From positions 1-7,323 of the forward strand of contig JAOPYU010000270.1 in the NCBI GenBank assembly GCA_025964455.1: 7,323 nucleotides of DNA, written 5' to 3'. Shown piece by piece: positions 1 to 7,323 of the stretch. Position numbers and translations under genes: made by a program. Numbering within the stretch: the stretch's first letter is position 1; each line of letters begins with the position of its first letter. Below the pieces are notes generated by a model, which worked only from the letters and a program-made list of their open reading frames with translations, was not told where the DNA came from and searched no databases. The stretch is from Thermoleophilia bacterium (GTDB lineage: Bacteria; Actinomycetota; Thermoleophilia; Gaiellales; SKUG01).

Positions 1-1340
1 AGGCCGAGCCCGACGCGCTCGTCCAGGAGATCAAGGATTCCAACATCCGCGGTCGCGGCGGTGCGGGCTTCCCCACGGGCCTGAAGCTCAGCTTCATCCC
101 CAAGGACAACCCCAAGCCCAAGTACGTCGTGTGCAACGCCGACGAGTCCGAGCCGAGCACCTTCAAGGACCGCGAGATCATCGAGCGGCTCCCGCACCTG
201 CTGATCGAGGGCTGCCTGATCGCCGCCCGCGCGATCGGCGCCAACCACGCCTTCATCTACATCCGCGGCGAGTACTACGAGCCGGCACTCGTGCTCATGC
301 AGGCTGTCGAGGAGGCCCGCGCCAAGGGCTTCGTCGGGGCGGACGTCGACGGCTCCGGTTGGGGCTGCGAGGTCATCGTCCACCGGGGCGCGGGCGCCTA
401 CATCTGTGGCGAGGAAACGGCGCTGCTCAGCTCGCTCAACGGCTACCGCGGCCAGCCGACGGTGAAGCCACCGTTCCCGGCGGTCAGCGGCCTCTACGAG
501 AGCCCGACCCTCGTCAACAACGTCGAGACCCTCGCCACGCTCCCGAAGATCCTCGCGATGGGCGGCGGAGCCTACGGCGCCACGGGCGTCGAGCGCACGG
601 GCACCGGCACGCGCATCATGTCGCTCTCGGGCAACGTCGCCCGGCCCGGCAACTACGAGATGGAGATCGGCCAGCCGCTGCGGGTGCTCGTCGAGCAGCT
701 CGGCGGCGGGATCCCGAACGGCCACTCGCTCAAGGCGATCATCCCCGGCGGCTCATCGACCCCGGTGCTGCGCGCCGACCAGGTCGACACGCCGATGGAC
801 TACGACTCGATGGCCGCGGCCGGCACGATGTTCGGATCCGGCTCGGTCATCGTCATCGACGACCGCACCTGCATGGCGCAGCTCGCCCTGCGCGTCGCCG
901 AGTTCTACCGCCACGAGAGCTGCGGCAAGTGCACGCCGTGCCGCGAGGGCACCAAGTGGACCGTCGACCTGATCACCCGCATCGTCGGCGGGGCCGGTCG
1001 CCCCGGTGACGTCGACCTGCTCTACGACGTCTGCCGCAAGATCCTCGGCAACTGCCTGTGCCCCCTCGGTGACGCCATGGCCATGCCGGTCATGAGCTAC
1101 ATCGAGCACTTCCGCAGCGACTTCGACCGCTACCTCGAGCCCGGCTTCGAGCCGCCCACCGACACCCCCGTCGCCGAGATCGCGGAGCGCGCCGTGCAGG
1201 CCGCTGGCGTCTCCAAGCCCGGCGTGGTCTGGGCCGGCAACCTGTCGCGCAGTTCCTTCACCCCGCTCGCCGGCGTCGCTGCCGGTGACCAGGCGGCTCA
1301 CCCCGCCGGCGAGGCCGACCTCGGAGGCGCCTCGCTGTGA
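1..1340 (+). CDS. nuoF: NADH-quinone oxidoreductase subunit F (NuoF), 5' partial
   Basis: NuoF is the NADH-oxidising flavoprotein of complex I: it binds NADH and FMN and passes electrons to [4Fe-4S] cluster N3 on the cytoplasmic arm. The frame is open from base 3, so 445 residues are visible and roughly 50 N-terminal residues lie outside the window. Counting from base 3, the FMN-binding glycine-rich RGRGGAGFPTG is at 16-26, NADESEP near 45-51, ICGEETAL at 134-141, KPPFPA at 155-160 and NNVET at 172-176. The N3 ligands are CGKCTPC (Cys307, 310, 313) and Cys353 in LCPLGDA. After the usual end of the fold (IEHFRSDFDRYLEP) comes a tail of about 65 residues rich in Ala, Gly and Pro, which makes the protein longer than the usual 430-450 residues. 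One odd residue is Ser52, in EPS where EPG is usual. The TGA overlaps the nuoG GTG by 4 bases. The GTG at 129 is internal and not the start. Confidence 0.97.
   Translation, partial: AEPDALVQEIKDSNIRGRGGAGFPTGLKLSFIPKDNPKPKYVVCNADESEPSTFKDREIIERLPHLLIEGCLIAARAIGANHAFIYIRGEYYEPALVLMQAVEEARAKGFVGADVDGSGWGCEVIVHRGAGAYICGEETALLSSLNGYRGQPTVKPPFPAVSGLYESPTLVNNVETLATLPKILAMGGGAYGATGVERTGTGTRIMSLSGNVARPGNYEMEIGQPLRVLVEQLGGGIPNGHSLKAIIPGGSSTPVLRADQVDTPMDYDSMAAAGTMFGSGSVIVIDDRTCMAQLALRVAEFYRHESCGKCTPCREGTKWTVDLITRIVGGAGRPGDVDLLYDVCRKILGNCLCPLGDAMAMPVMSYIEHFRSDFDRYLEPGFEPPTDTPVAEIAERAVQAAGVSKPGVVWAGNLSRSSFTPLAGVAAGDQAAHPAGEADLGGASL
1323..1327 (+). promoter_or_regulatory. Ribosome binding site of nuoG
   Basis: A perfect GGAGG lies inside the 3' end of nuoF, 9 bases before the GTG at 1337. 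It supports that GTG as the nuoG start and implies translational coupling through the GTGA overlap. Confidence 0.7.
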
Positions 1341-3667
1341 GCGACGTCACCCTCACCATCGACGGCCGCGACGTCACCGTCCCGGCAGGCAGTGGCCTCG
1401 TCGAGGCGGCGGCCGAGCTCGGCGTCGAGATCCCGGTGTTCTGTTATGAGCCGCGCATCGGCCCGGCCGTCGGCGCCTGCCGCATGTGCCTCGTCGAGAT
1501 CGAGGGCGTGCCCAAGCTGCAGGCGGCGTGCGCCACTGGCGTGCGCCCGGGCATGGTCGTCTCCACCGTGAGTGACAAGGCGCGCGAGGCGCAGGAGGCG
1601 GTGCTCGAGTTCCTGCTCCTGAACCACCCGCTCGACTGCCCCGTCTGTGACAAGGGCGGCGAGTGCCCGCTCCAGGACCACGCGTTCCGCTGGGGACCCG
1701 GGACCACGCGATTCGCCGAGCAGAAGCGCGTCGGCGACAAGCCGATCCCCGTCAGCCCGCTCATCGCGCTCGACCGCGAGCGCTGCATCCTGTGCTACCG
1801 CTGCACGCGCTACAGCGCCGAGGTGAGCGAGGACCTGCAGCTCATCACGCGCCAGCGCGGTGCCAGCAGCGTGATCGCCACCTTCGAGGGTCGGCCCTAC
1901 GAGGGACACCACTCGGGCAACGTCATCGAGCTGTGCCCGGTCGGTGCCCTCACCTCCACCCAGTACCGCTTCACGGCGCGCCCGTGGGAAGCGCCCGACC
2001 ACCCGTCGATCGCGCCCTGGGATCCGGTCGGCACCAACGTCTACAACACCATCCGTGAGGGCCGCGTCGTGCGCGTGCTCGCGCGCCGCAACGACGCCGT
2101 CGACGTCGGCTGGATCGACGACCGCACCCGGTTCGCGTATGCGTCCATGAACGGCCCGGCGCGCATCACCCGCGTGCAGCAGCGCCTCAACCGCGATCGC
2201 CCCGTCGGCAACCGGCCGATGGTCGAGCAGAGCTTCGAGGTCGCCCTCGAGTGGCTGCACGACCAGCTGCGCGCCCCGGCTGGCTCGGACTCCGAGCTCT
2301 GGGTGCTCTCCGGTAGCGAGACCCTCGAAGTCGTGCACGCCGTGCAGCAGCTCGCCGCTCGGACGGGTGGTCGCGTCGTGGCGGTCCCCGGCGCGAGCGC
2401 CGCATTGCCCCAGCACTCCGCGAAGATCGAGGACCTGCGCTCGGCACGCCACGTGCTCGTCGTCGGCCACGCCGACCTGCTCGACACGGCCCCGGCCCTC
2501 GACCTGTGGCTGCGCAAGGCCCGCCAGGCCGGCGCGAGCGTGACGGTCGCCGGCATGGGCGGCACGCGCCTCGAGCACGGCGCCCACGTCGAGCACGTCG
2601 CGGCCGGCGGCCTCGATGCGTTCGTCCGCGACTTCTGCGCCCGCATCACATCGGCAGTCGGCGATGGCGGCCTCACCGAGCCCGGCATCGTCATCCATCG
2701 CGACGGCGAGCTCTCGGCCGAGTCGCTCGAGCTGCTCGCGAAGACCTTCACCTTCCCGCGTGAGGGAAGCGGCTTCCTCGCCATCCCGAGCGCGCCCAAC
2801 GCTCGCGGCCTCGCCGCCCTCGGCGTCGAGTGCGCGAGCTGGCAGGAGATCCTCGGCCACCGCGGCGGGACCATCTACCTCGGCGTCGACCCGGACCGGT
2901 TCGTCGACCGTGACTCGTGGGGCCCGTCCATCAAGCAGTCGCGGTTCGTCGTGGCCGTCGATGCGCTGCCCTCGGCGCTGCACCAGGCCGCCGACCTCGT
3001 CATCCCGGCCGCATGGGCCGCGGAGCAGGAAGGCACCCTCGTCAACCTCGAGGGGCGCCTGCAGCGCATGACGGTCGGTGCTGACACGCCCGGCGACGTC
3101 CGCGCCCAGCTGCGCTGGATCGCCGGCCTCGCTCGCCGCCTCGGCGCATCGGTCCCCGGCACCGCCGCGGGCGCGTTCCGCCAGCTCGCGGCGGCCACCG
3201 TCGGCACGCTGCCCGCGACGTCGCACGGTGACATCCCGAGCGGTGGCATCCTCGGCGTGTCCGGAGGCCCGGCGCCGTGGCCGCTCGGCGAGGACGTCGC
3301 CGTGTCAGCCGCCGACGGCGAGCTCGCGCTGTACGTGGCGCCCTACCTGTTCGACGCGAGCGAGGTCGCGCACACGGAGGCGATGGACTTCCTGCGCGAC
3401 GAGGCACGCCTCGTGCTGCACCGCAGCGAGGCGATCGCGCGCGGACTGCAGCGTGGCGATCGCGCGTCGCTGACGGTCGGCGGTCGCGCCGTCGAGGTCA
3501 CCGTCATCACGTCGCCGCGCGTCGCGCCCGGCCACGCCCGCATCCATGCAGGCACGCCCGGCTTCGCGCCCGGCCGCACCGGCTGGACCACGGCGTCGCT
3601 CGAGGCGCTGCCCGCCGCCGCCGTCCACACCCCCGAGCATGCCGCGGCTGCGGCGTCGGAGGCCTGA
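1337..3667 (+). CDS. nuoG: NADH-quinone oxidoreductase subunit G (NuoG), lacking N7 ligands
   Basis: NuoG is the large iron-sulfur subunit of the complex I peripheral arm and relays electrons from NuoF towards NuoI. The protein has 776 residues. A 2Fe-2S ferredoxin domain at about 1-80 holds N1b (Cys36, 48, 51, 65). Next comes the N5 site H-x3-C-x2-C-x5-C (His97, Cys101, 104, 110), then N4 (Cys150, 153, 156 and Cys200 in ELCPVGAL). From about 220 it resembles the molybdopterin oxidoreductase fold, ending in a dinucleotide-binding-like domain at about 655-745. In complex I this fold is structural and binds no molybdenum. At 224-268 the usual N7 Cys4 motif is present only as a scaffold: its cysteine positions read Ala226, Asp229, Thr233 and Asp261, so N7 should be absent. 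The GTG start is set by GGAGG 9 bases upstream, and the ferredoxin domain begins at once. The C-terminus is Ala-rich. Confidence 0.97.
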   Translation: MSDVTLTIDGRDVTVPAGSGLVEAAAELGVEIPVFCYEPRIGPAVGACRMCLVEIEGVPKLQAACATGVRPGMVVSTVSDKAREAQEAVLEFLLLNHPLDCPVCDKGGECPLQDHAFRWGPGTTRFAEQKRVGDKPIPVSPLIALDRERCILCYRCTRYSAEVSEDLQLITRQRGASSVIATFEGRPYEGHHSGNVIELCPVGALTSTQYRFTARPWEAPDHPSIAPWDPVGTNVYNTIREGRVVRVLARRNDAVDVGWIDDRTRFAYASMNGPARITRVQQRLNRDRPVGNRPMVEQSFEVALEWLHDQLRAPAGSDSELWVLSGSETLEVVHAVQQLAARTGGRVVAVPGASAALPQHSAKIEDLRSARHVLVVGHADLLDTAPALDLWLRKARQAGASVTVAGMGGTRLEHGAHVEHVAAGGLDAFVRDFCARITSAVGDGGLTEPGIVIHRDGELSAESLELLAKTFTFPREGSGFLAIPSAPNARGLAALGVECASWQEILGHRGGTIYLGVDPDRFVDRDSWGPSIKQSRFVVAVDALPSALHQAADLVIPAAWAAEQEGTLVNLEGRLQRMTVGADTPGDVRAQLRWIAGLARRLGASVPGTAAGAFRQLAAATVGTLPATSHGDIPSGGILGVSGGPAPWPLGEDVAVSAADGELALYVAPYLFDASEVAHTEAMDFLRDEARLVLHRSEAIARGLQRGDRASLTVGGRAVEVTVITSPRVAPGHARIHAGTPGFAPGRTGWTTASLEALPAAAVHTPEHAAAAASEA
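3658..3662 (+). promoter_or_regulatory. Ribosome binding site of nuoH
   Basis: A GGAGG covering the last codons of nuoG lies 10 bases before the ATG at 3673. It fixes the nuoH start even though the reading frame stays open much further upstream inside nuoG. Confidence 0.7.
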
Positions 3668-3672
3668 CGCCC

Positions 3673-4722
3673 ATGGCCCTCGCAGAAGTCCTCGGGCTCT
3701 TCCTCAAGGCATTCCTGCTCGCGAACGTGATCATGGTCGTCTTCGCCCTGATGACGTGGGTCGAGCGTCGCCTGCTGTCGTTCTTCCAGTACCGCCTCGG
3801 GCCCAACCGCGTCGGGCCGTTCGGCATCCTGCAGCCGATCGCCGACCTGCTGAAGCTGATCCGCAAGGAGAACTTCAAGCCCAACTCCGTGAGCGCGGTC
3901 CTGCACCTGCTCGCACCGATCATCACGCTGTTCTTCGCGCTCGCGGTGTTCGCCGTGATCCCGTTCGGTGACCAGGAGTGGAACATCTTCGGCTGGCACA
4001 CCGCGCCCGGCATGGCGCCCGACCTCGACGTCGGCGTGATCTTCGCCGTCGCGCTCAGCGGCCTCGGCGGCTACGGCGTGATCGTCGGCGGCTGGGCCTC
4101 CAACTCCAAGTACGCACTGCTCGGTGCGCTCCGCGCCTGTGCCCAGCTGATCAGCTACGAGGTCTCGATGACCCTCGCGATGCTGCCCGTGATCATGATG
4201 ACCCGCACGCTCTCGATGGCTGACATCGCCACCGGTCACCTCGGATGGGCCTGGGGCGGCGGCGACTTCCACCCGTGGTTCATCCTGTGGGCACCGCTCG
4301 GCTTCTTCATCTTCGAGCTGAGCGCCCTGGCCGAGGCGAACCGCGCGCCGTTCGACCACGCCGAGGCCGAGCAGGAGCTGGTCGGCGGCTTCCACACGGA
4401 GTTCGGCGGCCTCCGCTACGCGGCCTTCGCCAACGCGGAGTACCTGCACATGCTCGCCATCAGCGCGATCGGCGTGGTGTTCTTCCTCGGCGGCACCGAC
4501 ATCCCGTTCTGGCACGACGCCGGCGCCGGGTGGGACGTGCTCTCCTTCGTCCTGAAGATGGCGTTCTTCCTGTTCCTGTTCATCTGGATCCGCGCCACGG
4601 TGCCGCGCCTTCGCTACGACCGCCTGATGCGGTTCGGGTGGAAGGCGATGTTGCCGCTCGCGACGCTCCAGATGATCGTGACCGCTTTGATCGTCAGCCA
4701 GGGCTGGGGGAACGTCGGATGA
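3673..4722 (+). CDS. nuoH: NADH-quinone oxidoreductase subunit H (NuoH)
   Basis: NuoH (mitochondrial ND1) anchors the peripheral arm in the membrane, forms much of the quinone-binding chamber and starts the chain of charged residues that leads to the pumps. The product has 349 residues and about eight hydrophobic helices, near 8-30, 76-98, 118-140, 158-177, 202-219, 254-274, 289-310 and 325-344. Family signatures are VERRLLSFFQYRLGPNRVG (30-48), followed by QPIADLLKL, SYEVSMTLAMLPV (161-173; Glu163), the acidic loop AEANRAPFDHAEAEQELVGG (220-239), AEYLHM (255-260) and WIRATVPRLRYDRLM (305-319). The carboxylates expected in the quinone cavity and its acidic funnel (Glu31, 163, 215, 221, 231, 233, 235, 243, 256) are present. 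It is the only gene here separated from its predecessor, by 5 bases, and it overlaps nuoI by 4 bases. The length and motifs are ordinary. Confidence 0.98.
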   Translation: MALAEVLGLFLKAFLLANVIMVVFALMTWVERRLLSFFQYRLGPNRVGPFGILQPIADLLKLIRKENFKPNSVSAVLHLLAPIITLFFALAVFAVIPFGDQEWNIFGWHTAPGMAPDLDVGVIFAVALSGLGGYGVIVGGWASNSKYALLGALRACAQLISYEVSMTLAMLPVIMMTRTLSMADIATGHLGWAWGGGDFHPWFILWAPLGFFIFELSALAEANRAPFDHAEAEQELVGGFHTEFGGLRYAAFANAEYLHMLAISAIGVVFFLGGTDIPFWHDAGAGWDVLSFVLKMAFFLFLFIWIRATVPRLRYDRLMRFGWKAMLPLATLQMIVTALIVSQGWGNVG

Positions 4723-5306
4723 ACCAGTTCAGTGGAGCCTTCCGCGGCGCCAAGAACACCGGCGTGGGTCTCAAGACCACGCTGCGCTCGTTCCTGGGTC
4801 GCAACATCACGGAGCAGTACCCCGAGGTGAAGCACGCGGTCATGCCGCGCTTCCGAGGGCGCCACAAGCTCCACCTGCACGCCAACGGGCTCGAGAAGTG
4901 CGTCGGCTGCTCATTGTGCGCGGCGGCCTGCCCGGCTGACTGCATCCGCGTCGTCGCCGCCGAGAACACCCCCGAGCACCGTGTCAGTGCGGGGGAGCGC
5001 TACGCGCAGGTCTACGAGATCAACATGAGCCGCTGCATCTTCTGCGGCTACTGCGAGATGGCCTGCCCGTTCGATGCGATCACGCTCGGCAACGACTGGG
5101 AGCTCGCCGACCTGAACCGCGACCAGATGGTCTACACCAAGGACATGCTGCTCGCGGATCCGCCCACCAAGGACAAGCACGGCATGAACCTGCGGGCGGT
5201 CACGCGACCCGAGGCGGACCTCGACAGCGCCCTGCCGGTCTGGCTCGAGGAGACCGTCGCCCGCGAGCGCGAGCAGCGCTGGTCCACGGACGGGGGCGAC
5301 TCGTGA
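4719..5306 (+). CDS. nuoI: NADH-quinone oxidoreductase subunit I (NuoI), 2x[4Fe-4S]
   Basis: NuoI is the ferredoxin-like subunit at the base of the peripheral arm; it carries clusters N6a and N6b and hands electrons to N2, next to the quinone site. The protein has 195 residues. An amphipathic N-terminal stretch (GLKTTLRSF, then ITEQYPE and RFRGRHKL, residues 17-51) matches the part of the family that lies on NuoH. Two C-x2-C-x2-C-x3-C-P motifs follow. Cys61, 64 and 67 with Cys116 should bind N6a, and Cys106, 109 and 112 with Cys71 should bind N6b. Cys75 is extra and not an expected ligand. The C-terminal 40 residues are charged and variable. The ATG overlaps the nuoH stop (ATGA), with a purine-rich GGGGGA 7 bases upstream. 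The frame stays open far upstream inside nuoH, but that part is a shadow. Confidence 0.98.
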   Translation: MNQFSGAFRGAKNTGVGLKTTLRSFLGRNITEQYPEVKHAVMPRFRGRHKLHLHANGLEKCVGCSLCAAACPADCIRVVAAENTPEHRVSAGERYAQVYEINMSRCIFCGYCEMACPFDAITLGNDWELADLNRDQMVYTKDMLLADPPTKDKHGMNLRAVTRPEADLDSALPVWLEETVAREREQRWSTDGGDS

Positions 5307-5968
5307 ACCTGAATCCCGACATCCCCGGTGCGCCCGTCGAGGTCGTGCTCTTCGTGCTGTTCTCGCTGCTGGCGATCTTCGGCGCGGTGCGTGTCATCAC
5401 GGCGAGCGACCCGTTCATCTCGGCGCTGAGCCTGCTCTTCAACTTCGTGTCACTCGGCGCGCTGTACCTGATGCTCGACACGCCCTTCGTCGCGGTCAGC
5501 CAGATCCTCGTCTACGCCGGCGCGGTCGTCGTGCTGTTCCTGTTCGTGATCGCCTACCTCGGCGATCGCCGCGAGCTCGGCGAGGACGCCGTCCGCGCCC
5601 GTGCGCTTCGACCGTTCGCGCTGCTGCTGTCGATCGGCCTCGGCATCGCGCTCCTCTCGATCATCACCACCGCGAACTTCCCGGAGCTCGCCGAGCTGAC
5701 CGACTCCGCGGCCGGCTTCGGCTTCGGCACGCCACAGGCGATCGGCGAGGCGTTCCTCGGCAAGTACGTGCTCGCCTTCGAGGTCACCAGCCTCGTGCTG
5801 CTCGTCGCGGCCATCGGCGGCATCGTGCTCGGCCTCACCGGCCGCGCCCGCCATGACCGACTCCGCAAGCTCATGCAGACGCGCAGCGCCGACCAGCAGA
5901 AGCGCCTGCACGAGGAGCGCGAGCGTGAGCTGCGCGCCGCGCGCCGCCAGGAGGGAACGGCCAAGTGA
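5303..5968 (+). CDS. nuoJ: NADH-quinone oxidoreductase subunit J (NuoJ)
   Basis: NuoJ (mitochondrial ND6) is a membrane subunit between NuoH and NuoK; its third helix is linked in the family to the conformational changes that couple quinone chemistry to pumping. The product has 221 residues with about five hydrophobic helices, near 13-32, 38-57, 64-86, 104-121 and 157-179. The conserved TM3 segment SQILVYAGAVVVLFLFVIAY (66-85) identifies the family. After the last helix comes a tail of about 41 residues (181-221) packed with Arg, Lys and Glu. By the positive-inside rule it should lie in the cytoplasm, and it looks helical. The E. coli protein is shorter, at about 184 residues. The GTG start overlaps the nuoI stop by 4 bases, with GGGGG 6 bases upstream. 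Confidence 0.97.
   Translation: MNLNPDIPGAPVEVVLFVLFSLLAIFGAVRVITASDPFISALSLLFNFVSLGALYLMLDTPFVAVSQILVYAGAVVVLFLFVIAYLGDRRELGEDAVRARALRPFALLLSIGLGIALLSIITTANFPELAELTDSAAGFGFGTPQAIGEAFLGKYVLAFEVTSLVLLVAAIGGIVLGLTGRARHDRLRKLMQTRSADQQKRLHEERERELRAARRQEGTAK
5949..5954 (+). promoter_or_regulatory. Ribosome binding site of nuoK
   Basis: A perfect AGGAGG in the 3' end of nuoJ lies 10 bases before the GTG at 5965. It is the strongest ribosome binding site in the window and supports the GTG start of nuoK. Confidence 0.75.
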
Positions 5969-6269
5969 CCGTTGACGTTGAATGGTTCGTGGCGCTGAGC
6001 GCCGTGCTCTTCGCGATCGGCACGGCCGGCGTGCTCGTGCGCCGCAACGCGCTCGTCGTGCTGCTGAGCATCGAGATCATGATGAACGCCGCCAACCTCG
6101 CACTGGTCGCCTTCTCGCGCCAGCACGCCAACCACGACGGCCAGGTGCTGGCGATCGTCGTCATGGCGATCGCCGCGAGCGAGGTCGTCGTCGGCCTCGG
6201 CATCGTGGTCGCGCTCAGCCACCTGCGCCGTGAGCTGGACACCGACGAGCTTGTGGAGCTTCGGGGCTG

Positions 6270-6270
<1 letters not shown>
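5965..6270 (+). CDS. nuoK: NADH-quinone oxidoreductase subunit K (NuoK)
   Basis: NuoK (mitochondrial ND4L) is the small three-helix subunit of the proton-conducting chain between NuoH/NuoJ and NuoN. The protein has 101 residues, the normal family length. Helices lie near 7-25, 29-50 and 61-85. The two buried glutamates essential in the family are present: Glu37 in SIEIMMNAANL (TM2) and Glu73 in AASEVVVGL (TM3), equivalent to E. coli Glu36 and Glu72. The DGQV loop before TM3 is also typical. The GTG start overlaps the nuoJ stop (GTGA) and follows AGGAGG at good spacing. The stop shares one base with the nuoL ATG (TGATG), so the two genes are probably translationally coupled. Nothing unusual is seen. 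Confidence 0.98.

Positions 6271-7323
<1,053 letters not shown>

Noticed and set aside
129..131. GTG as a possible start of nuoF.
   Set aside because: The frame is open upstream to the window edge and encodes the FMN-binding RGRGGAGFPTG motif at bases 48-80, which a functional NuoF needs.
1298..3226. Long open frame on the - strand (642 codons) opposite nuoG, and similar long - strand frames opposite nuoH (3343-4515) and nuoL (6354-7298).
   Set aside because: They mirror real, motif-confirmed genes on the + strand. Stop-free antisense frames are expected in DNA with this GC content, and their products are low-complexity Arg/Ala/Asp/Glu-rich with no recognisable domain.
3277..3672. Upstream extension of the nuoH reading frame.
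   Set aside because: It lies inside nuoG, is Arg-rich and does not match NuoH. The ATG at 3673 has a good ribosome binding site and a typical NuoH N-terminus.
4357..4365. FDHAEAEQ in the NuoH acidic loop, where other proteins read FDLPEAE or FDQPEAE.
   Set aside because: These two positions vary among known NuoH/ND1 proteins, and all the conserved acidic residues are kept.
4245..4718. Upstream extension of the nuoI reading frame.
   Set aside because: It is the out-of-frame shadow of nuoH. Family similarity starts at the ATG at 4719.
4941..4943. Extra Cys75 just after the first cluster motif of NuoI, as a possible additional ligand.
   Set aside because: Both [4Fe-4S] sites already have their four standard ligands; an added Cys at this variable position is probably incidental.

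Overview
The window lies wholly inside a nuo operon, which encodes respiratory complex I (NDH-1, proton-pumping NADH:quinone oxidoreductase). Seven genes read on the + strand in the conserved order nuoF-G-H-I-J-K-L. nuoF enters from the left without its start and nuoL leaves on the right without its stop. There is effectively no non-coding DNA: the only gap is 5 bases between nuoG and nuoH, and every other junction overlaps by 4 bases (GTGA or ATGA) or by 1 base (TGATG). I see no promoter, terminator, RNA gene, repeat, mobile element or CRISPR array, and no sign of an undescribed system.

The DNA is very GC-rich, with strong G/C preference at third codon positions. It uses GTG starts for nuoG, nuoJ and nuoK. 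Protein features such as the NuoF C-terminal tail and the style of NuoF and NuoG suggest a high-GC Actinomycetota bacterium, perhaps a deep branch such as Thermoleophilia. That placement is an inference from general resemblance, not a database match.

Layout: 1-3667 encodes the peripheral electron-input part. NuoF oxidises NADH and carries FMN and cluster N3. NuoG carries clusters N1b, N5 and N4. 3673-4722 encodes NuoH, the membrane anchor that forms the quinone chamber. 4719-5306 encodes NuoI, with clusters N6a and N6b that pass electrons towards N2. 5303-6270 encodes the small membrane subunits NuoJ and NuoK. 6270-7323 encodes the first 351 residues of the antiporter-like subunit NuoL. nuoE and earlier genes would be expected upstream, and nuoM and nuoN downstream.

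Most of the window is canonical, with the known cluster ligands and membrane carboxylates in place. Two points deserve a second look. First, NuoL aligns without gaps (offset +5) to the E. coli protein over its functional core, yet it has Gly149 where the hallmark TM5 glutamate (E. coli Glu144) should be, and Ala180 where Arg175 should be. Second, NuoG keeps the sequence scaffold of the N7 cluster site, but all four cysteine positions are replaced (Ala226, Asp229, Thr233, Asp261).
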